Origin: Azadirachta indica
Taxonomy: Eukaryota; Streptophyta; Magnoliopsida; Sapindales; Meliaceae
Direction of reading: 5' to 3'
NCBI GenBank assembly: GCA_022749755.1
Contig: CM040440.1
Coordinates: 556,824-620,823 of the forward strand
DNA length: 64,000 nt
Under the pieces are notes generated by a model, which worked only from the letters and a program-made list of their open reading frames with translations, did no database searches and was not told the DNA's origin. The position numbers and the translations under genes were made by a program. Shown here one piece after another: positions 47,152-59,903 of the stretch. Positions within the stretch are counted from its first letter, which is position 1. Every line of letters starts with the position of its first letter.

Positions 47152-49464
47152 CTATTCTCTATCTATCAGCACTTCCCCCTTGGCATTTAGTGGCTTATCC
47201 AAAGGATATTCTTCCTTAGATTTTTCTGCGGTCTTCATTTCTTCCAGCTGAGATTCTGTCAGCACTTGGAGAAGTTCCAAAGGTGTAGATGCAGGGTCAA
47301 GTTCCAAACAACCCTTAGGAGCATTATGACCTTCTTGACCAGTGAGCAAGTAAGAAGGGACCTGGTGAGAGAATCGGAACATCTCTTCTCTTGGAATTGT
47401 CCTATTTTTACATTCCTGCAACTGCTGGCAAAACACCGTCTTGAAACCAGGAACTTTAACAAGGGGCACAACAGTTGCACCAGTCTTCTCATTATAATCA
47501 TCGACAACTTCCACCATGTCATATTGGTGTATCACTTCATCTGGAGTATGCTCATTCCAATCAGCAGACCAGTTCCTGTAGAGAGCCCAAACTTCTCCCT
47601 TCCTTGGATATATTTGAATGGCCCCTCTTGTGCCTTTTGCCCAGCTAACCTTGTGCGAGAAAGAATTAAGTGTGTCATAAACTTCATACTTGCCTCTCCA
47701 GAAATCCCCACTTGTCTTGGGGAAGCCAGAAGCAACCCAATTTATAGGGGCCAGTTCACTGTTGCTTTTAGAATTCAGCCAACTGATTTGCATTTTGAAT
47801 GGTTTCAACGATATCACACTTTGAATCATGGCATAATAACGTGGCATCCCATCATCTTCATCATAAGCAGCCCAGACCTGGTTTGCACCAAATGACATTT
47901 CAGTACGATCCTGGTCAAAATCATGAAAATCTGGATCTGGAACATTCATTGATGTCAGATCAGTGTCCATGTCATCAGGTTCGATATCAGAAGTGGGAGG
48001 GGAAAACTTGACGGGCTCAACATCAGTCTTGATATTTACAAACTCTGCACATTTGTTAGCATCAGCTTTCTCACCGTTCACAAGATCTTTTTGTCTTTCT
48101 TCTTTCTTATCTTTAATCTCCTCAGTCAAACACTTTGATTCACGCAAAGTCTTTGAAACGGCATTTCTTCTGCATTCATCAAGCTTCATGTGAATCTCCT
48201 TTTTGGCCTTGTTCATCAACATATTCCGAATTTCTAGCGGTGACAACTCCCCACTATAATTAAGTTTTTGGTCTCCAGCAATTTTCACCTTGCCTGTTTC
48301 AGAACCATCATTCTCAGAACCAGACACACCAACTCCATTTCCAGTGAAAATTCGATTTTGCATCTCCCTTTCATTACTGTTCACCGTTTGTTCATCTTTG
48401 CGTCTTTTTTTCTTAAGCCTATATGTTTTTGTCTCAGAACCGGCACCTGCACTAGCGGACCCAGGAAACAAACCACAACCACCTTTCTTAGAATCAAGAA
48501 TTTTTGTCTGAAAGGCTTCCTTTCTCATGAAAGCTGTTGCTGCCTCTTTGCGACCTCTCTTAAATTGTCCAGAGGATGGCTGAACTCCATGTGTGGCTTG
48601 AGCAGCTGAGGAAGATGGTACTGCATATTGGGGACTGCTAGATTTTGAGAATGGACCTGATTTTGCACCTGTGGCAGGAGCAGGTCTCTTCACTGAAGGG
48701 TATTGGTTTCCTTTCTCGGTATTCTGACTGAAATTCTGCTGTCTCTTGTAGGTAGCCCATGAAGCAGGGCAAGTTTTACTGGCTAAAGGTGGTGTTGTCT
48801 CGACAGCCAAAAAGGGCTGACGACAATTGGGGCAAGCAATTTTGTTGTTGAGATAAGTTCTGAGATACTGAAAATGCATTTTACAAGCATTGCAGGTAGT
48901 CCAAAAGGCATTGAGTTTAGGTCGAAAATGAGGCGGTTCACATTTGGTAAAGGGAGCAGTCTTCTGATTCCTTGAATCCAAATTATTATTTTTGGAGAAA
49001 TGCTTGAAACCATTCTCACCAGTAGGCACGGATGATGATGATTTCCAATTTGGAATTTCCACAAATATGCCATTCCGCTTTTGGTCATAAGCAGTTCTCT
49101 TGCTTTTATCAGACAATGAGCTCCAGGCTTCTGATATAATTTTGAAAGCCCCTTCTGCACCTACTGATTTGTTTTTATCAGGGTGAAGAATTAGAGCAAG
49201 CTTTCTGTAATGCTTCCGAATTGTGTCATCATCAGCCAATGGTTCCACACCAAGGACCTTGTACCAATCAACTACGCCATTAACTCTTTTGCTGACAGAA
49301 ATATGCACATCAATTGTTGCAAACAATTGAGGAAGGCCGTCAAGTTCAGGATACAACTTTTGGGCCTTCAATGCAAATTTTTTCGCCCCATCAAAGTCCT
49401 TAGCTGCAAACTTCTTCTCCGCAAGCTCTCTGGCCCGGGCGGCCTCATCTCTGTTACAATCCAT
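47152..49464 (-). CDS. DNAJ heat-shock N-terminal domain protein with DUF3444
   Basis: An intronless frame of 770 residues. I choose the ATG at 49462-49464 (MDCNRDEAARARELAEKKF), which matches the usual start of this plant family; the frame is open two codons further, but only to a GTG. A J domain lies at about 66-130 with the HPD motif at 94-96, needed to stimulate Hsp70 ATPase. A zinc-ribbon-like segment at about 190-222 has two CxxC pairs (CNAC, CPNC). A basic, low-complexity middle follows. A DUF3444 domain occupies about 540-740 (QVWAAYDEDDGMPRYYAMIQ; KGEVWALYRNW). The family is plant-specific and probably nuclear or cytosolic; client and role are unknown. The start is closely preceded by an AG that may be a splice acceptor, so a 5' UTR intron up to about 50.5 kb is likely. 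Confidence 0.93.
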   Translation of the reverse strand: MDCNRDEAARARELAEKKFAAKDFDGAKKFALKAQKLYPELDGLPQLFATIDVHISVSKRVNGVVDWYKVLGVEPLADDDTIRKHYRKLALILHPDKNKSVGAEGAFKIISEAWSSLSDKSKRTAYDQKRNGIFVEIPNWKSSSSVPTGENGFKHFSKNNNLDSRNQKTAPFTKCEPPHFRPKLNAFWTTCNACKMHFQYLRTYLNNKIACPNCRQPFLAVETTPPLASKTCPASWATYKRQQNFSQNTEKGNQYPSVKRPAPATGAKSGPFSKSSSPQYAVPSSSAAQATHGVQPSSGQFKRGRKEAATAFMRKEAFQTKILDSKKGGCGLFPGSASAGAGSETKTYRLKKKRRKDEQTVNSNEREMQNRIFTGNGVGVSGSENDGSETGKVKIAGDQKLNYSGELSPLEIRNMLMNKAKKEIHMKLDECRRNAVSKTLRESKCLTEEIKDKKEERQKDLVNGEKADANKCAEFVNIKTDVEPVKFSPPTSDIEPDDMDTDLTSMNVPDPDFHDFDQDRTEMSFGANQVWAAYDEDDGMPRYYAMIQSVISLKPFKMQISWLNSKSNSELAPINWVASGFPKTSGDFWRGKYEVYDTLNSFSHKVSWAKGTRGAIQIYPRKGEVWALYRNWSADWNEHTPDEVIHQYDMVEVVDDYNEKTGATVVPLVKVPGFKTVFCQQLQECKNRTIPREEMFRFSHQVPSYLLTGQEGHNAPKGCLELDPASTPLELLQVLTESQLEEMKTAEKSKEEYPLDKPLNAKGEVLIDRE

Positions 49465-52394
49465 TTTCACTTTTGATTCCTCTTATAGTTTCTTCTATGT
49501 AAGTATAGGCCTGGATATCACCATAAACTCAGCCAAAGAAATCTAAACCTATATCCCAATATGCTCGCATGCATCATTAAGAACCTGCCATCAATTATTC
49601 AAGCCCTAATATACCAAAACAATAAATGCATATGAGTAGAAAACTCCAGCATAGAAGGAATGAAGATGCAAGATTCACGCCGAAATTATAGTCATGACTA
49701 TCCACAAACAACAAGCACAGACATCTACGATTTTCCATAATAACAACTACAATCAAAGAAACACAATTGAATGCTTCTTGAGATCCATCAATTCACTATT
49801 TTCTAACATTACTTGATGTAAAAACCTATTAAATAATCAAATAGAAAAAATGCGGGAAACACTTAGGAAATTCAACAAGTTCAATTACCAAACTTTCAAA
49901 ATAAGCATAACAGACTTGACGGTATAAGATTATTGAGAAACACACTGAAACTCCATCAACAAAGTTCATCCCTAACCAACAACATCTACAATAATGAAAC
50001 TAACCAACAGTAGTTGATAAAACAAACATTGAAATAGTCTGTTCGCTAGATGAGAAAACAATGGCAAGAGCATGAATCATCCCCAAATCTCATAAGAAGT
50101 TGTTAAAACACATTACTGGCAGCACGCAGTTCAGGTTTCCATCACAATATCCTTGATTTCTCAGCAACCAGACAAACATTGCCATTAAAAGTATAATCTC
50201 AGTCATCATACACTTCAAAAATTCATAAAAACAAACAATCTTAATTATGTACGCCATAATCCATTCAAAATTAAATAAAACAAATAGAAAACAGAAACAT
50301 AAACAGAGCAAATACCCACTTCTCATATTACTTTTTAAAAATAGAAAAAAAAGAACCCAGCACTCTCTTAACAGCTAATTTTTTTTCTCTAAATCAAACA
50401 ATGTATAACATTATATATGATATTTCAATCAGTTTGATCAGAACCCTAAGAAAATATTTATTAAAACAGTAAAACAATCTAACAATGTAGCAATGGTGAA
50501 TATATGACCACAGAAAAAGGGAAAATAAACAATTTAAGTTACCCATTGCAGTGAATATGATTCGACAGAGACGCCATTGATAAATTCCCACTTGATTTTT
50601 GCTTTTCCGCTTTTTTTTCTTTTTTTGTTGTTTGTTTTTTTTTTTTTTACCACCCAGAACCAAACATTCTCAAAAAGTAAAAAAACCAAAATATTATAAC
50701 CCATATATCATAAAAGAAAATGTATTTTGTGTATTTGTATTTATAATATTAACTAAATATAAATGGTAATATGGAAATTCAGTATTTTTCAACGATTTTG
50801 TTTAAGATAATTTTTTTTTTAATACATGGTAAAACCCTAACCATGGTTAATTTTTAACCCTGGTTAATGACTTACAACCTTGCCAGGTTGTCTAAATATG
50901 GTGAATTTAAACTTGTGGCAGTTTCCAATGTAGTAACATTTAATGATTTTTCTTTTTCTTGCATATCTTTTTAATATATTTTACATGCTTTTTTCTTTTT
51001 TCTTTTTTGCTTTGTAATCATACATTATACATTGTAAGTTATGGTAATGAGTTGGCATAAGATTTGTGTGAATACATATACTTTGCATTAATTCTTGTTA
51101 GTGTTCTTAGGATTCATAAAAAAAAAAAAGAAAAGAAAAAACAGAATAACCACAATTTAATTTATGCAATCCAAGAACTCCACACACACAACGTCTATAT
51201 TTAGAACAATGAATTGATAGTGGCATGGATTTTTCTGACCCTGGTCACATTTTCTGAAACCTGAAATGGGAATGGGTAGAAATGTCTTAATACAGCAAAA
51301 TTTGGATAAAATGGAAGCATTTTAAAGATTTTACTACTTCCTTTATGCAACATGAACCTGAAAATTATTGCCAAATGAAGAATTCTGCTTTCAATGCATT
51401 GCATTTCACAGCACTTCCATATTCAGCCACAGAGAAAGCTATCCAGAGAAAATCTGGTGCAGTCCTGTTAAAATTTTACAGGATAGAGCTGAAATAAGTA
51501 CATTAATATTGTTTGCATATGGTTTTGTATTCTCAGGATTTTGTGCAACAATCAAAACAAATTTTGTGCTTAAAAAGCATCTGCAGATGGATTTCCTTAC
51601 CATAAGTTCTGGTAATGATCAAATCCATCATTTGTTTTTGCCTTTCTGTGGCTAATTACTTATCCAAAATCAAATGAAGCAATTTTTGGCACTGCTGTTT
51701 TTGCTTCTAGTGACCAAAAGCCTTGTAGGATAACTTGCTTGAGTTCTGTGACCCTCCTTCTGGTGTTCTACATTTTCATGAGAACGAGATTTTCAGTGCA
51801 GTATGTCATCAGCACATTGAAACCAAAGTAACTTGCTTGGAAAGGAAAAAAAAATTCAAGCCATTCATTAGTCTAACCTGAGTTTTGAAGGACATACCTG
51901 CAACTGAACAATATCACAAAAAGAACATAACATTAACTATATACCTCTGTCCAGGATCAATGTTGACTATACTAATCGTAACTGTGGTTAAAGAAAGTTC
52001 AAGTAAGGAAATATAACCGAAAAGATAAATATGTAGATATTATTGCAACATTGTGAGCACTGCAATAGAACAATGATCCGGCTTATAAAATAACTTGCCA
52101 GTGTATGAAAATTCATCACTGGTTTAAGAATTGATAGTATAGAAGTAAACACTCCAGTTGCAAAAGAGCTTCAATCAAAATTTGAAGCACAATGATCTTA
52201 GAACACGGCTTCATTACTACTCAATTTAATAAAGAACTGCCTTTGACTGCCGGTTGTTCAGTAGTATGTGCAGCAGAAATGCTTCCTCCAGCTTCCTTCT
52301 AAGGTAAGAAAGATATGCAGTCCAAAGAGAAATTTTCCGTACACTTACGTCTAGTCGTCTATGTAAAACAATTATTGGTTGCTTCTCTTACGAC
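49465..52394. other. DNAJ 5' region and MFS 3' flank
   Basis: About 49465-50640 probably holds the DNAJ gene's 5' UTR intron, first exon (near 50540-50590) and promoter, with a long T tract at about 50610-50650. From 51.2 kb the sequence is more complex and may include the 3' UTR of the minus-strand transporter gene. A 95-codon open frame at 51368-51655 has no family features and is not called. Confidence 0.5.
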
Positions 52395-55057
52395 TCAGTT
52401 GCATGACCTTCCATAGAGTTGAGCATAAACGCTCTTAGTCCTTTTGACGACAATCAAACTCAGTACCATTGCAATGATGCAGAGCCCTGCCATGATCCCA
52501 CAAGTGATGGAGTAGCATATGGAACCCACACAAGCAAGTGTTTCTCCCTTCTGAAGAGACATTGCAAGCATTGTTCCAGTATATTGCTCTTGAAGGCCAG
52601 CTTGTTTCTCTGCATAATAGTCATATATACCACTAGCGATGACACCAGAGAATATTAAAGAACCTGCAGGACTTGCCAGTGTCAGGAAATTGTATAAGGC
52701 TCCAAAACTCTTCAAGCCAAATAGCTCTGATGCTGAGGCCGGCACAATTGCCCAGTGGGCACCATAACCTATTCCAATCAAGACGGTTGTAACATATATT
52801 TCACCAGGAAATCCCATGGCATAGTAAAACAGTGCAAACGCCATGACAACCTGAACTGCAGCCATGGCCACTGGTCTTGGGTAGGCGAAATTTCTGGTTC
52901 AATAAGAAACAGGCAAACTAAGATCAGCAATGTTCTCTATCAGCTAAAGTAAAATCACCGAAGTTGTGAGTTGTTATAAAAAGAGATAATGTGGCTTGCA
53001 CCTTACAACAGCCTCTGAGAAGTAGCCCCCACCAACACGGCCAAGAAAGTTCCAAATGCTGATCATGGACACGTATATATTTGTATCGCTGTACCCAAGA
53101 GATTGACAAATCTGACCCAGATTGTCAATAACTGTCAAACCAGACCCGGCAGCCAGTACAAGGGAGAAGAACAGAAGCAAAAAATCTGCCTTCATCAGTG
53201 CCTGAAGTAAAGTGAAGTCCTCTCCTCTGCGTGGACCTTTTCTCCGCTTGACCCTTACTGCTCCTTCTGCAGCAGCTTGGAATAGTCTACTTTGCAACTT
53301 AGCAATTCTTTTCTGTCTTTCTGATGCTGGAAGCAAGTCTACTTCCGGGGACTTCTCATCTTCAACCTCACTTAAAATGACTTCTCCATCCTGCTCAGAT
53401 TTAATTGCTTCTTCTTTATTTGACTCAGGGAGAAGACTTTCCACCACTGTATGTTGTGATTCCGAGAAGAAGACCAATAAAACAGGAATTATTACTGGGA
53501 GCAATATGAGAATGATCAAAAGCACTGATAATATTGTCACCACAGTTTGATTTACATCAACTAGATCTTCAAGTAACAAAACACCCAACATATAAGCTGC
53601 CAGAATGAGGCAGACAGTGTATGTAAAGAAGAAGCTCGAACTATCAGATTGTCTCAGTTGTTTGTGACCTCCTACAGGTCTAACGACAAACATGAGAGCT
53701 ATTACAACAATTGATGGCCCAACTGCAACCAAGAAAATCAATGCTGCTTCATCAGGAGCATTAATCATGAGATAAATCTGAGTCAAAATAGCACCACTCA
53801 ATCCAGCAAATCCTTTCAGTATCCCCACAATAGGACCTCGGCTTTTGGGGAAGTTCTGAACACATGATACAAGAGCTGCTGTGTTGAAGTAAGTCTCACC
53901 ATTGGTTCCAACAAAAATAGCAACACATAACTGCAAAGCAGAATTCGTCAAAATATTTACCAGTATGTATTGGTTTAAGAAAACTCCAAACCTCCTCTGA
54001 ACTATTTAAACGGAATATTAAGGAATAACACATAGTTAGTCAGCTAAATATTCACAAGTTTTGCGTAACATCTCATTCTGTCGAAACAAAACATTGTTAA
54101 GATCAAAATAGAGACATCTCAGTAATATAACACTCTGAATACTGCACAAAAAAATTAAATAATTTAATAGGAGGCAAAGATCAATGTAGAAAATATGTTT
54201 CATCACAAATGACTGGCCCCTTTTGAAGGTCAGTGAAACCTCGAGAAATAATATATACCCAGCAGAAGTTCTAACAAAGATGAATTGCTCCAGCCACTGA
54301 TCAAGAATTAGATTAGAAAGAACAAACCAAGCATGATGGTTCATCAATTTAATTTACAGTGATGGGAAAATGACAATTGCAGAGAAGAGAAACATCCATG
54401 CTAATCTCAATTTCCATTGATTTTTCAATTTCAGTTTCTGAAGGCAAAATCAATGAGAAACCACCATGTTCACTAATCTAATCGACAGCTAACAAAAGGC
54501 AAAATCAAAATTTCTGCATGAACCCAAAAGACGAAGTAGATTTCAGAAGTTTCATACACAGCTAACAAGGAAATTGACTCCTATCAATCCTCAAAACAAA
54601 CTTCAATACCTTCGCAAACAACTAATTATAAAACACAGAAAGAAGAAAGAGCTAGGCTCTAAAATAACAGACAAGCCAACCACTCAAACGAGCTTAAAAA
54701 CGAAGAAAAATAAATTCTTGAACTCACCACCCAAAGAGGCAAAGCAGGCAACCTATTGGTGACAATAAGCCAAACCAAGCCATACCCAACAAAATTCTGC
54801 ACCACCCCGATGAGATTAATACACCAAACAGGCAAAATCTCCACCAAAATCCCAGCAACAAATCCGATACTGTCACCCAAGTCCTTGGCCACACCCAAAA
54901 GAGCAATCTGTCTCTGGTTGTAACCCATTTCGCTTTTTATAACAGGCGATATGCTTCCAAACAGGTAGCCAATCCCAGCACAGGACTGAATCCACATTGC
55001 ACTGACAAACACAAGCCATCTGTTTTTCACAAAGGTCTTCAGTTTCTCAGCTAGCAT
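52395..55057 (-). CDS. Nodulin-like / NFD4-type major facilitator superfamily transporter
   Basis: Three exons (54728-55057, 53002-53930, 52395-52893) with GT-AG borders and matching phase encode 585 residues. The start is the ATG at 55055-55057; the frame is open further upstream but has no ATG. The N-terminal nodulin-like domain shows NRWLVFVSAMWIQSCAGIGY, LFGSISPVIKSEMGYNQRQ and GVAKDLGDSIGF. The C-terminal MFS half shows IWNFLGRVGGGYFSE, RPVAMAAVQVV and HWAIVPASASELFGLKSFGA. About twelve hydrophobic segments are visible, with a long charged cytosolic loop (about residues 285-355) between the halves. Arabidopsis NUCLEAR FUSION DEFECTIVE 4 belongs to this family; substrates are mostly unknown. 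A membrane location is certain by hydropathy; which membrane is not. Confidence 0.93.
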
Positions 55058-57057
55058 GGCTTTAGCAGTTGCTTTGAAAGATAAACCTATCAACAGGGTA
55101 TCTTCAACCAGATTCTGAGGATGATTGTTGATCGATATGAAGAATATACGGAGGGTGTGTTAAGTGTTACTAGTTGGAAGACGGATGATTCTAATTGACT
55201 TGATTTTGGTTTGGCCTTTTATAATACAAGAACGACCTTGACAGAACTAGGAGACGTGGAAGAATGGCAATGAATCACAGCCGGTAAAATATCATATTCT
55301 GAGTGCCGACCAACAGTCTTTATAACTGTAGATAACTATCATTGGGCTATAAAAGCACTTCCTCTTATCACCGGCAAAACCCAGAAAAAGAAGAACTAAA
55401 ATAAATCCGAGTATTTAGTGCAGACGTCAACATCAGAATGTTGACAGTGGACAGCTGCATGTATTGTCTTCATGAAACCTTCAATTTTATCATCTTCATG
55501 TTGTCTTATTATCATTCCCGATGCTTAACTTGTTACTTCATTGGCAACTTCATTTGCCAACAACCTAATGATAAATATTCTGAACTTGTATTCATTAATT
55601 GCAGATGCTTCCATCATGTCCATCAATTTTTGCAATGACTCCTTAGCAAGAGAATTCGATGCACACATGATATTTATGAAAAAGAAAATTGGAAGAGATA
55701 GATTGTGTACACATGGATTTTTCAGATAAAACATCATGTTGTTTTCCCACAACAGATATTAGCATTGAAAGGCAATGATTAAGTGGAGTGGATAAAATAT
55801 CTATACATTTGAAAACGTTTTCAATTTTTTGTGGCCTCAAAACACAACTACTTTTTATCTTTTCAGAGGTGTGGCAGTTTTTGTAGATTGCATACATGTC
55901 TTCTTTAATTTTCCCTCTTACCCAAATCTCTCGGTGTTGATGGTGACTTGCAAGAATTTCTTCACCAAGTTTTAGAGAAAACTCTCCCGTAAATAAATTA
56001 AGGGTCAACTTGGAAGAGTTAATTAAATATTTAAGCCAGCACGTCAGTTTTAATTAATAAATACTGCATAATCAATCTGAAATATAAGTATTTTTTCAAC
56101 ATTATCAGCCAATCCAATGATAGTTGAAACTTGAAAGTAAAGTTGTACAACAGGAAGAAATTATATTTAATCTTTAAACAAAGCTAATTAAAATTGAATG
56201 TTAAATGAACATTAATTAATTAGTAGGTGTGCTTAATCACTGCTTAAAAATGTATTAGTTAATTTGCTCTTGGTAGGTGGCTAAATATCATTATTTCCTT
56301 ATATCACATTCATTTTGTCTTATTTTCACAATAATGCAACCAAACATCACAATAATTTCTTTTACGTGTGTTGATTCTCTTCTTCCTCGTCCAATAATTT
56401 CTCTTTCACTGATCGATATTCCACGCCATAAAAGAGAAATTATTTTTGTCAATTGCAGATGCTTCCAAGGTGTCAATTTGTTATGTATGATTAAAATGTA
56501 TAACATTATTTTTAATTGTCAAACAAGAATTTCTTAATTAGTAAAATACGTAACAGAAAAGAAAGCTAAACTATTGGAATTAAATACTACGCTCAAAATA
56601 CGTGAATTGTTATTCTTTCAATTCTTTTTCCTCTTGCTTTGTTATTTTTTTTCTATTATCTTAAAATTTACTTTTATTTTTCTTAATTATTGTGCTATAA
56701 TATATGAATATATAAAAATTCACAAAATCAAATAACTCGATCAAATTGTAGCAAAATATATATAAATAAACCGTAAGTCACCATTAAGCGTACTGTCTAT
56801 TAGTCAAGTAGTATGTGCTCACTTCTTTACTTGGCATTAAGTTTAAAGGATTTGTTGAAATTTTTATATTTGAAATAAGGAGTTTATTTTTGTAAGGCAC
56901 ACTTTCAGTTTTTTGTTTATTTTTTTTATATATATATATATATATAGAACAATTATGTGATATAATGTTAGTTTAGATTGTAGAGATTAAAGATGAGACA
57001 ATTATCTCACTTTATTTATGAAAAGTTTCAATAGAACTCATTGTATAGCATAAGATT
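55058..57057. other. Intergenic region, MFS promoter and duplicated short segment
   Basis: The first 150 or so bases are the transporter's 5' UTR and promoter. On the minus strand, 56008-55525 contains overlapping frames in two phases with no known family signature. A core ATTGCAGATGCTTCC occurs both at about 55600 and at 56454, suggesting a duplicated segment. A TA microsatellite is at about 56925-56946. No gene is called. Confidence 0.5.
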
Positions 57058-57316
57058 TGTTGTAAATTAAGTGGATTTACCACCATTTTTACTCAATATT
57101 TTACATGTTACAAATTGGGTGGCCAATAGCAATCAAGTAAAATTATATAATTTTAAGCCATAGTTGGCCAAATATTTACCACCATATCACCGTTCTTAGT
57201 TCTCTCATTGGTAAATACACATATTTTTATACCAAAATTCTCTACATCAAAATTAATATTAAGGTATATTTTCTCTTTAAAGTGTTTTATTCTTATATCC
57301 CTCTTACTTTAATTCA
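57058..57316 (+). repeat. 5' LTR of the copia remnant
   Basis: Starts TGTTGTAA and ends near AATTCA. The right border is approximate. Confidence 0.6.
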
Positions 57317-57809
57317 ATCCACAACACGTTCTCAAGATAATTCTAAACATAGAGATTAATAAACTCTTTCTCCTAAAAAAGAAAATTGACTATGTGTGCT
57401 TAGATGATAATACAACGATGTACACTAATCTTTGAAATAATAAATATTTTTCGAAGCCAACAATGGTTTGAGCTAAATAAATACTATATCAGATCCAACA
57501 AACCTAATTGAAGGCTCCAAAAGAGGCATAATCTTATTGGTAATATAAGGACCAAATATATGCATAATGCTATATAGTTAAGTTGATTGAGAAAAAAATC
57601 TGTTTAATTTTAAAGATATTCAATAGAATGGATACTATATTAAGACTTAGAATGATAATAATGTCAAGTACATTTGCATTACTTTTAAAGTATCAAGTAG
57701 GAGATGATATTAGAGAAACTTTCAATCTTGCCATTTAGATTGTAAAATGCAATTGAGAGCTACACATATTTAATAAAAAGTTCTTTGAAAATATTTTATG
57801 TTTTAATAT

Positions 57810-58560
57810 GACCAACTTGGTCATTTAAGATTCATAATGGTATGTAGAATTGTTGAGAATTTTTATGTATATCCATTGAAGAATATCAAGATTATTTTAT
57901 GCAAAAAGGCTATTTTTATGGTTTGTTCATAAGAAAATTTGGTGGTTAGACCATCCGCTTCTAAAATTAATTTCGAATCTCTTATTATTACAAAGAATTC
58001 AAGAAGATATTTGTAGACCAATTCATTCATCAGCTAGACTATTATGTTATTTTATGACCTTAATTGATGTATCTATTTGATTCTAAAATGTTTGTTTTCT
58101 GTTTATATATAATATTGTATTTGCTAGACTGCTTGCAAATATTATTAAATTAAAAACATAATTACCTATTTATGCAATAAAAAATTATGTGGCTAGGTAG
58201 TAATTTTAGTGAGTTTACCTTTGAAATATAATAACTACGCATATTGGTGGGAATTAATGTAGAGCATCTTGTTCTCATGTTCATACTCAACATGGTCTCG
58301 TTGAGTCACTCATCAAGTGACTTCAGGTATTAGCTCGAACTTTGTTATTATGCACCAATTACTAATATGTACTTGTGGCCATGTTATATTACATGTTGTG
58401 GCAATAATTTGCTTCATATCTACTAATTATATTCAATATTTTCTTATGCAACTTTTTACCGAGTTATCAACTAACATATCCCATCTGCTAACTTTTGTTT
58501 ATATTATATATGTTTTCATGACACTTCTACAGTGCATTAAGGTAAAACCTCAATGTTTTC
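57810..58560 (+). pseudogene. Copia GAG-pre-integrase and integrase remnant
   Basis: In shifting frames the sequence resembles plant copia polyprotein: DQLGHLRFIMVCRIVENF (pre-integrase), YPLKNIKIILCKKA, a FARLLANIIKL block, VEHLVLMFILNMVS (the V-x-H-x-H-T-Q-N-G-x-A-E region of the integrase core), and STNISHLLTFVYIIYV. Stops, shifts and loss of catalytic residues make it non-functional. Confidence 0.75.
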
Positions 58561-59073
58561 GGGATTTATATGGGTTTTATTATTATATTGTAAATAGTGA
58601 TATTAAAAATTATTAATTAAAAAAATATGTATATTATTTTATTATTTTACTACAATTTAAGAATTAAAATGATAATATTCTAATAAATTAAATTAGCCGA
58701 AGTTAAATCATGGGACTATTATTATATACGCACACTTATATACTCCAAAATTGTTTAATTTTAAATTGAAAAATTAAAAAATTTAAAATTGAAAACTGAA
58801 ATTACATCTGCATGTGATCCGGTTCAATACCCCAAAATAAATTTTTTGTCCAATTCTGTACAATGGACAAACTTGTGTTGTACCTTTTTTTTTAACCAAG
58901 TTTTATTCTACTCAATTTTGCTAGCAAGTTTTTTAATGAAACAATAATAAGTACATCTAACATTATTTTTTACATCCAAAATTATATTTTTTTCAAGTAA
59001 ATTTTTTGTCACATAGCATTTTTTCTTAGTAAGAATAAAGTAAAATTGAAAGTAATAAAATTTAAGGGGAGAA

Positions 59074-59435
59074 TGTTGTAAATTAAGTAAATTTTCCGCC
59101 GCTTTTCCTTTAGATTTTACACGTTACAAAAATGATGGCCAATTATTAAGTCACTTAAATAAATAACAACCCAAGTAAAATTGTATGGTTTTTATCCAAA
59201 TGTGAAATATATGACCATAAAATAGAAAACGTCGGCAAATTTATACTTAGGTAAAAGTTTCAAATATTTACCACTGTCCCGTTGATCTTGGCTTAAATAG
59301 TTAGTTCCTCTATCATTTGTCAACATACTATTTTATGTAACAAAATTTTGTACATCAAAGTTTATATTAAGTGTTAAGTTCTCTTACCTCTTAAGCATTT
59401 TATTTATATATCTCTCATCTTTGGATTTAATTTCA
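59074..59435 (+). repeat. 3' LTR of the copia remnant
   Basis: Starts TGTTGTAAATTAAG right after a purine tract. It aligns with 57058-57316 plus an extra internal stretch. The right border is approximate. Confidence 0.6.
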
Positions 59436-59903
59436 AATAATATTAACAGTATTATAAAATTCACCAATGAATTATAGTTCATAAATATTAAATAAATAAT
59501 ATTCTTTTAAATTTTATCGAAATTCTCATCTCAAATAATGTGACACTCGTATAGTAGATCGTATATACCTTCATAATTTTCAAGATTTATTAATGAAACA
59601 ATTTCATTACCCACTTGATAAATATTACATCATTTGAGATGAAAATTTTCATCCACAAATACGCTTAACAATTTTCAGATATAGTTATAGCACTGAGAGT
59701 AATCACACAATTGAATTAAAAAGATTAATTCATACATGTACATGGAAATCTCTGCAATCATATGTATGTCCTCAGCATTAGACAGCGACTTTTAATGGCA
59801 TTAACTATAATACATGATTGCTGGAGATGGAGTATCATAACATGGAATGGTGCAGAGGGCTAAGCTCATGATGTCTTGGTAAAAGAAAAATGAGAAAATT
59901 GTT
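59436..59903. other. Intergenic, with a short inverted repeat
   Basis: A roughly 19-bp inverted repeat (TCATCTCAAATAATGT near 59527 and ACATCATTTGAGATGA near 59627) lies here, followed by the 3' UTR of the lumen-protein gene. No gene is recognised. Confidence 0.5.

Larger units (their letters stand above)
57058..59435 (+). mobile_element. Decayed Ty1/copia retrotransposon
   Basis: LTR-like ends at about 57058-57316 and 59074-59435 both start TGTTGTAAATTAAGT and share blocks (GGCCAAT, CAAGTAAAATT, TACATCAAA); the right one is about 100 bp longer. The right LTR is preceded by an AAGGGGAGAA purine tract. The left one is followed by ACACGTTCTCAAG, similar to the primer-binding region of related copia elements. 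Between them, about 57810-58560, lie broken GAG-pre-integrase and integrase pieces. Reverse transcriptase is missing. No target-site duplication was found. Confidence 0.8.

Noticed and set aside
47266..47895. 209-codon plus-strand frame opposite the DNAJ gene
   Set aside because: It is antisense to the conserved DUF3444 coding region.
51368..51655. 95-codon plus-strand frame between DNAJ and the transporter
   Set aside because: No recognisable domain or splice structure, and it may simply be antisense to transporter UTR sequence.
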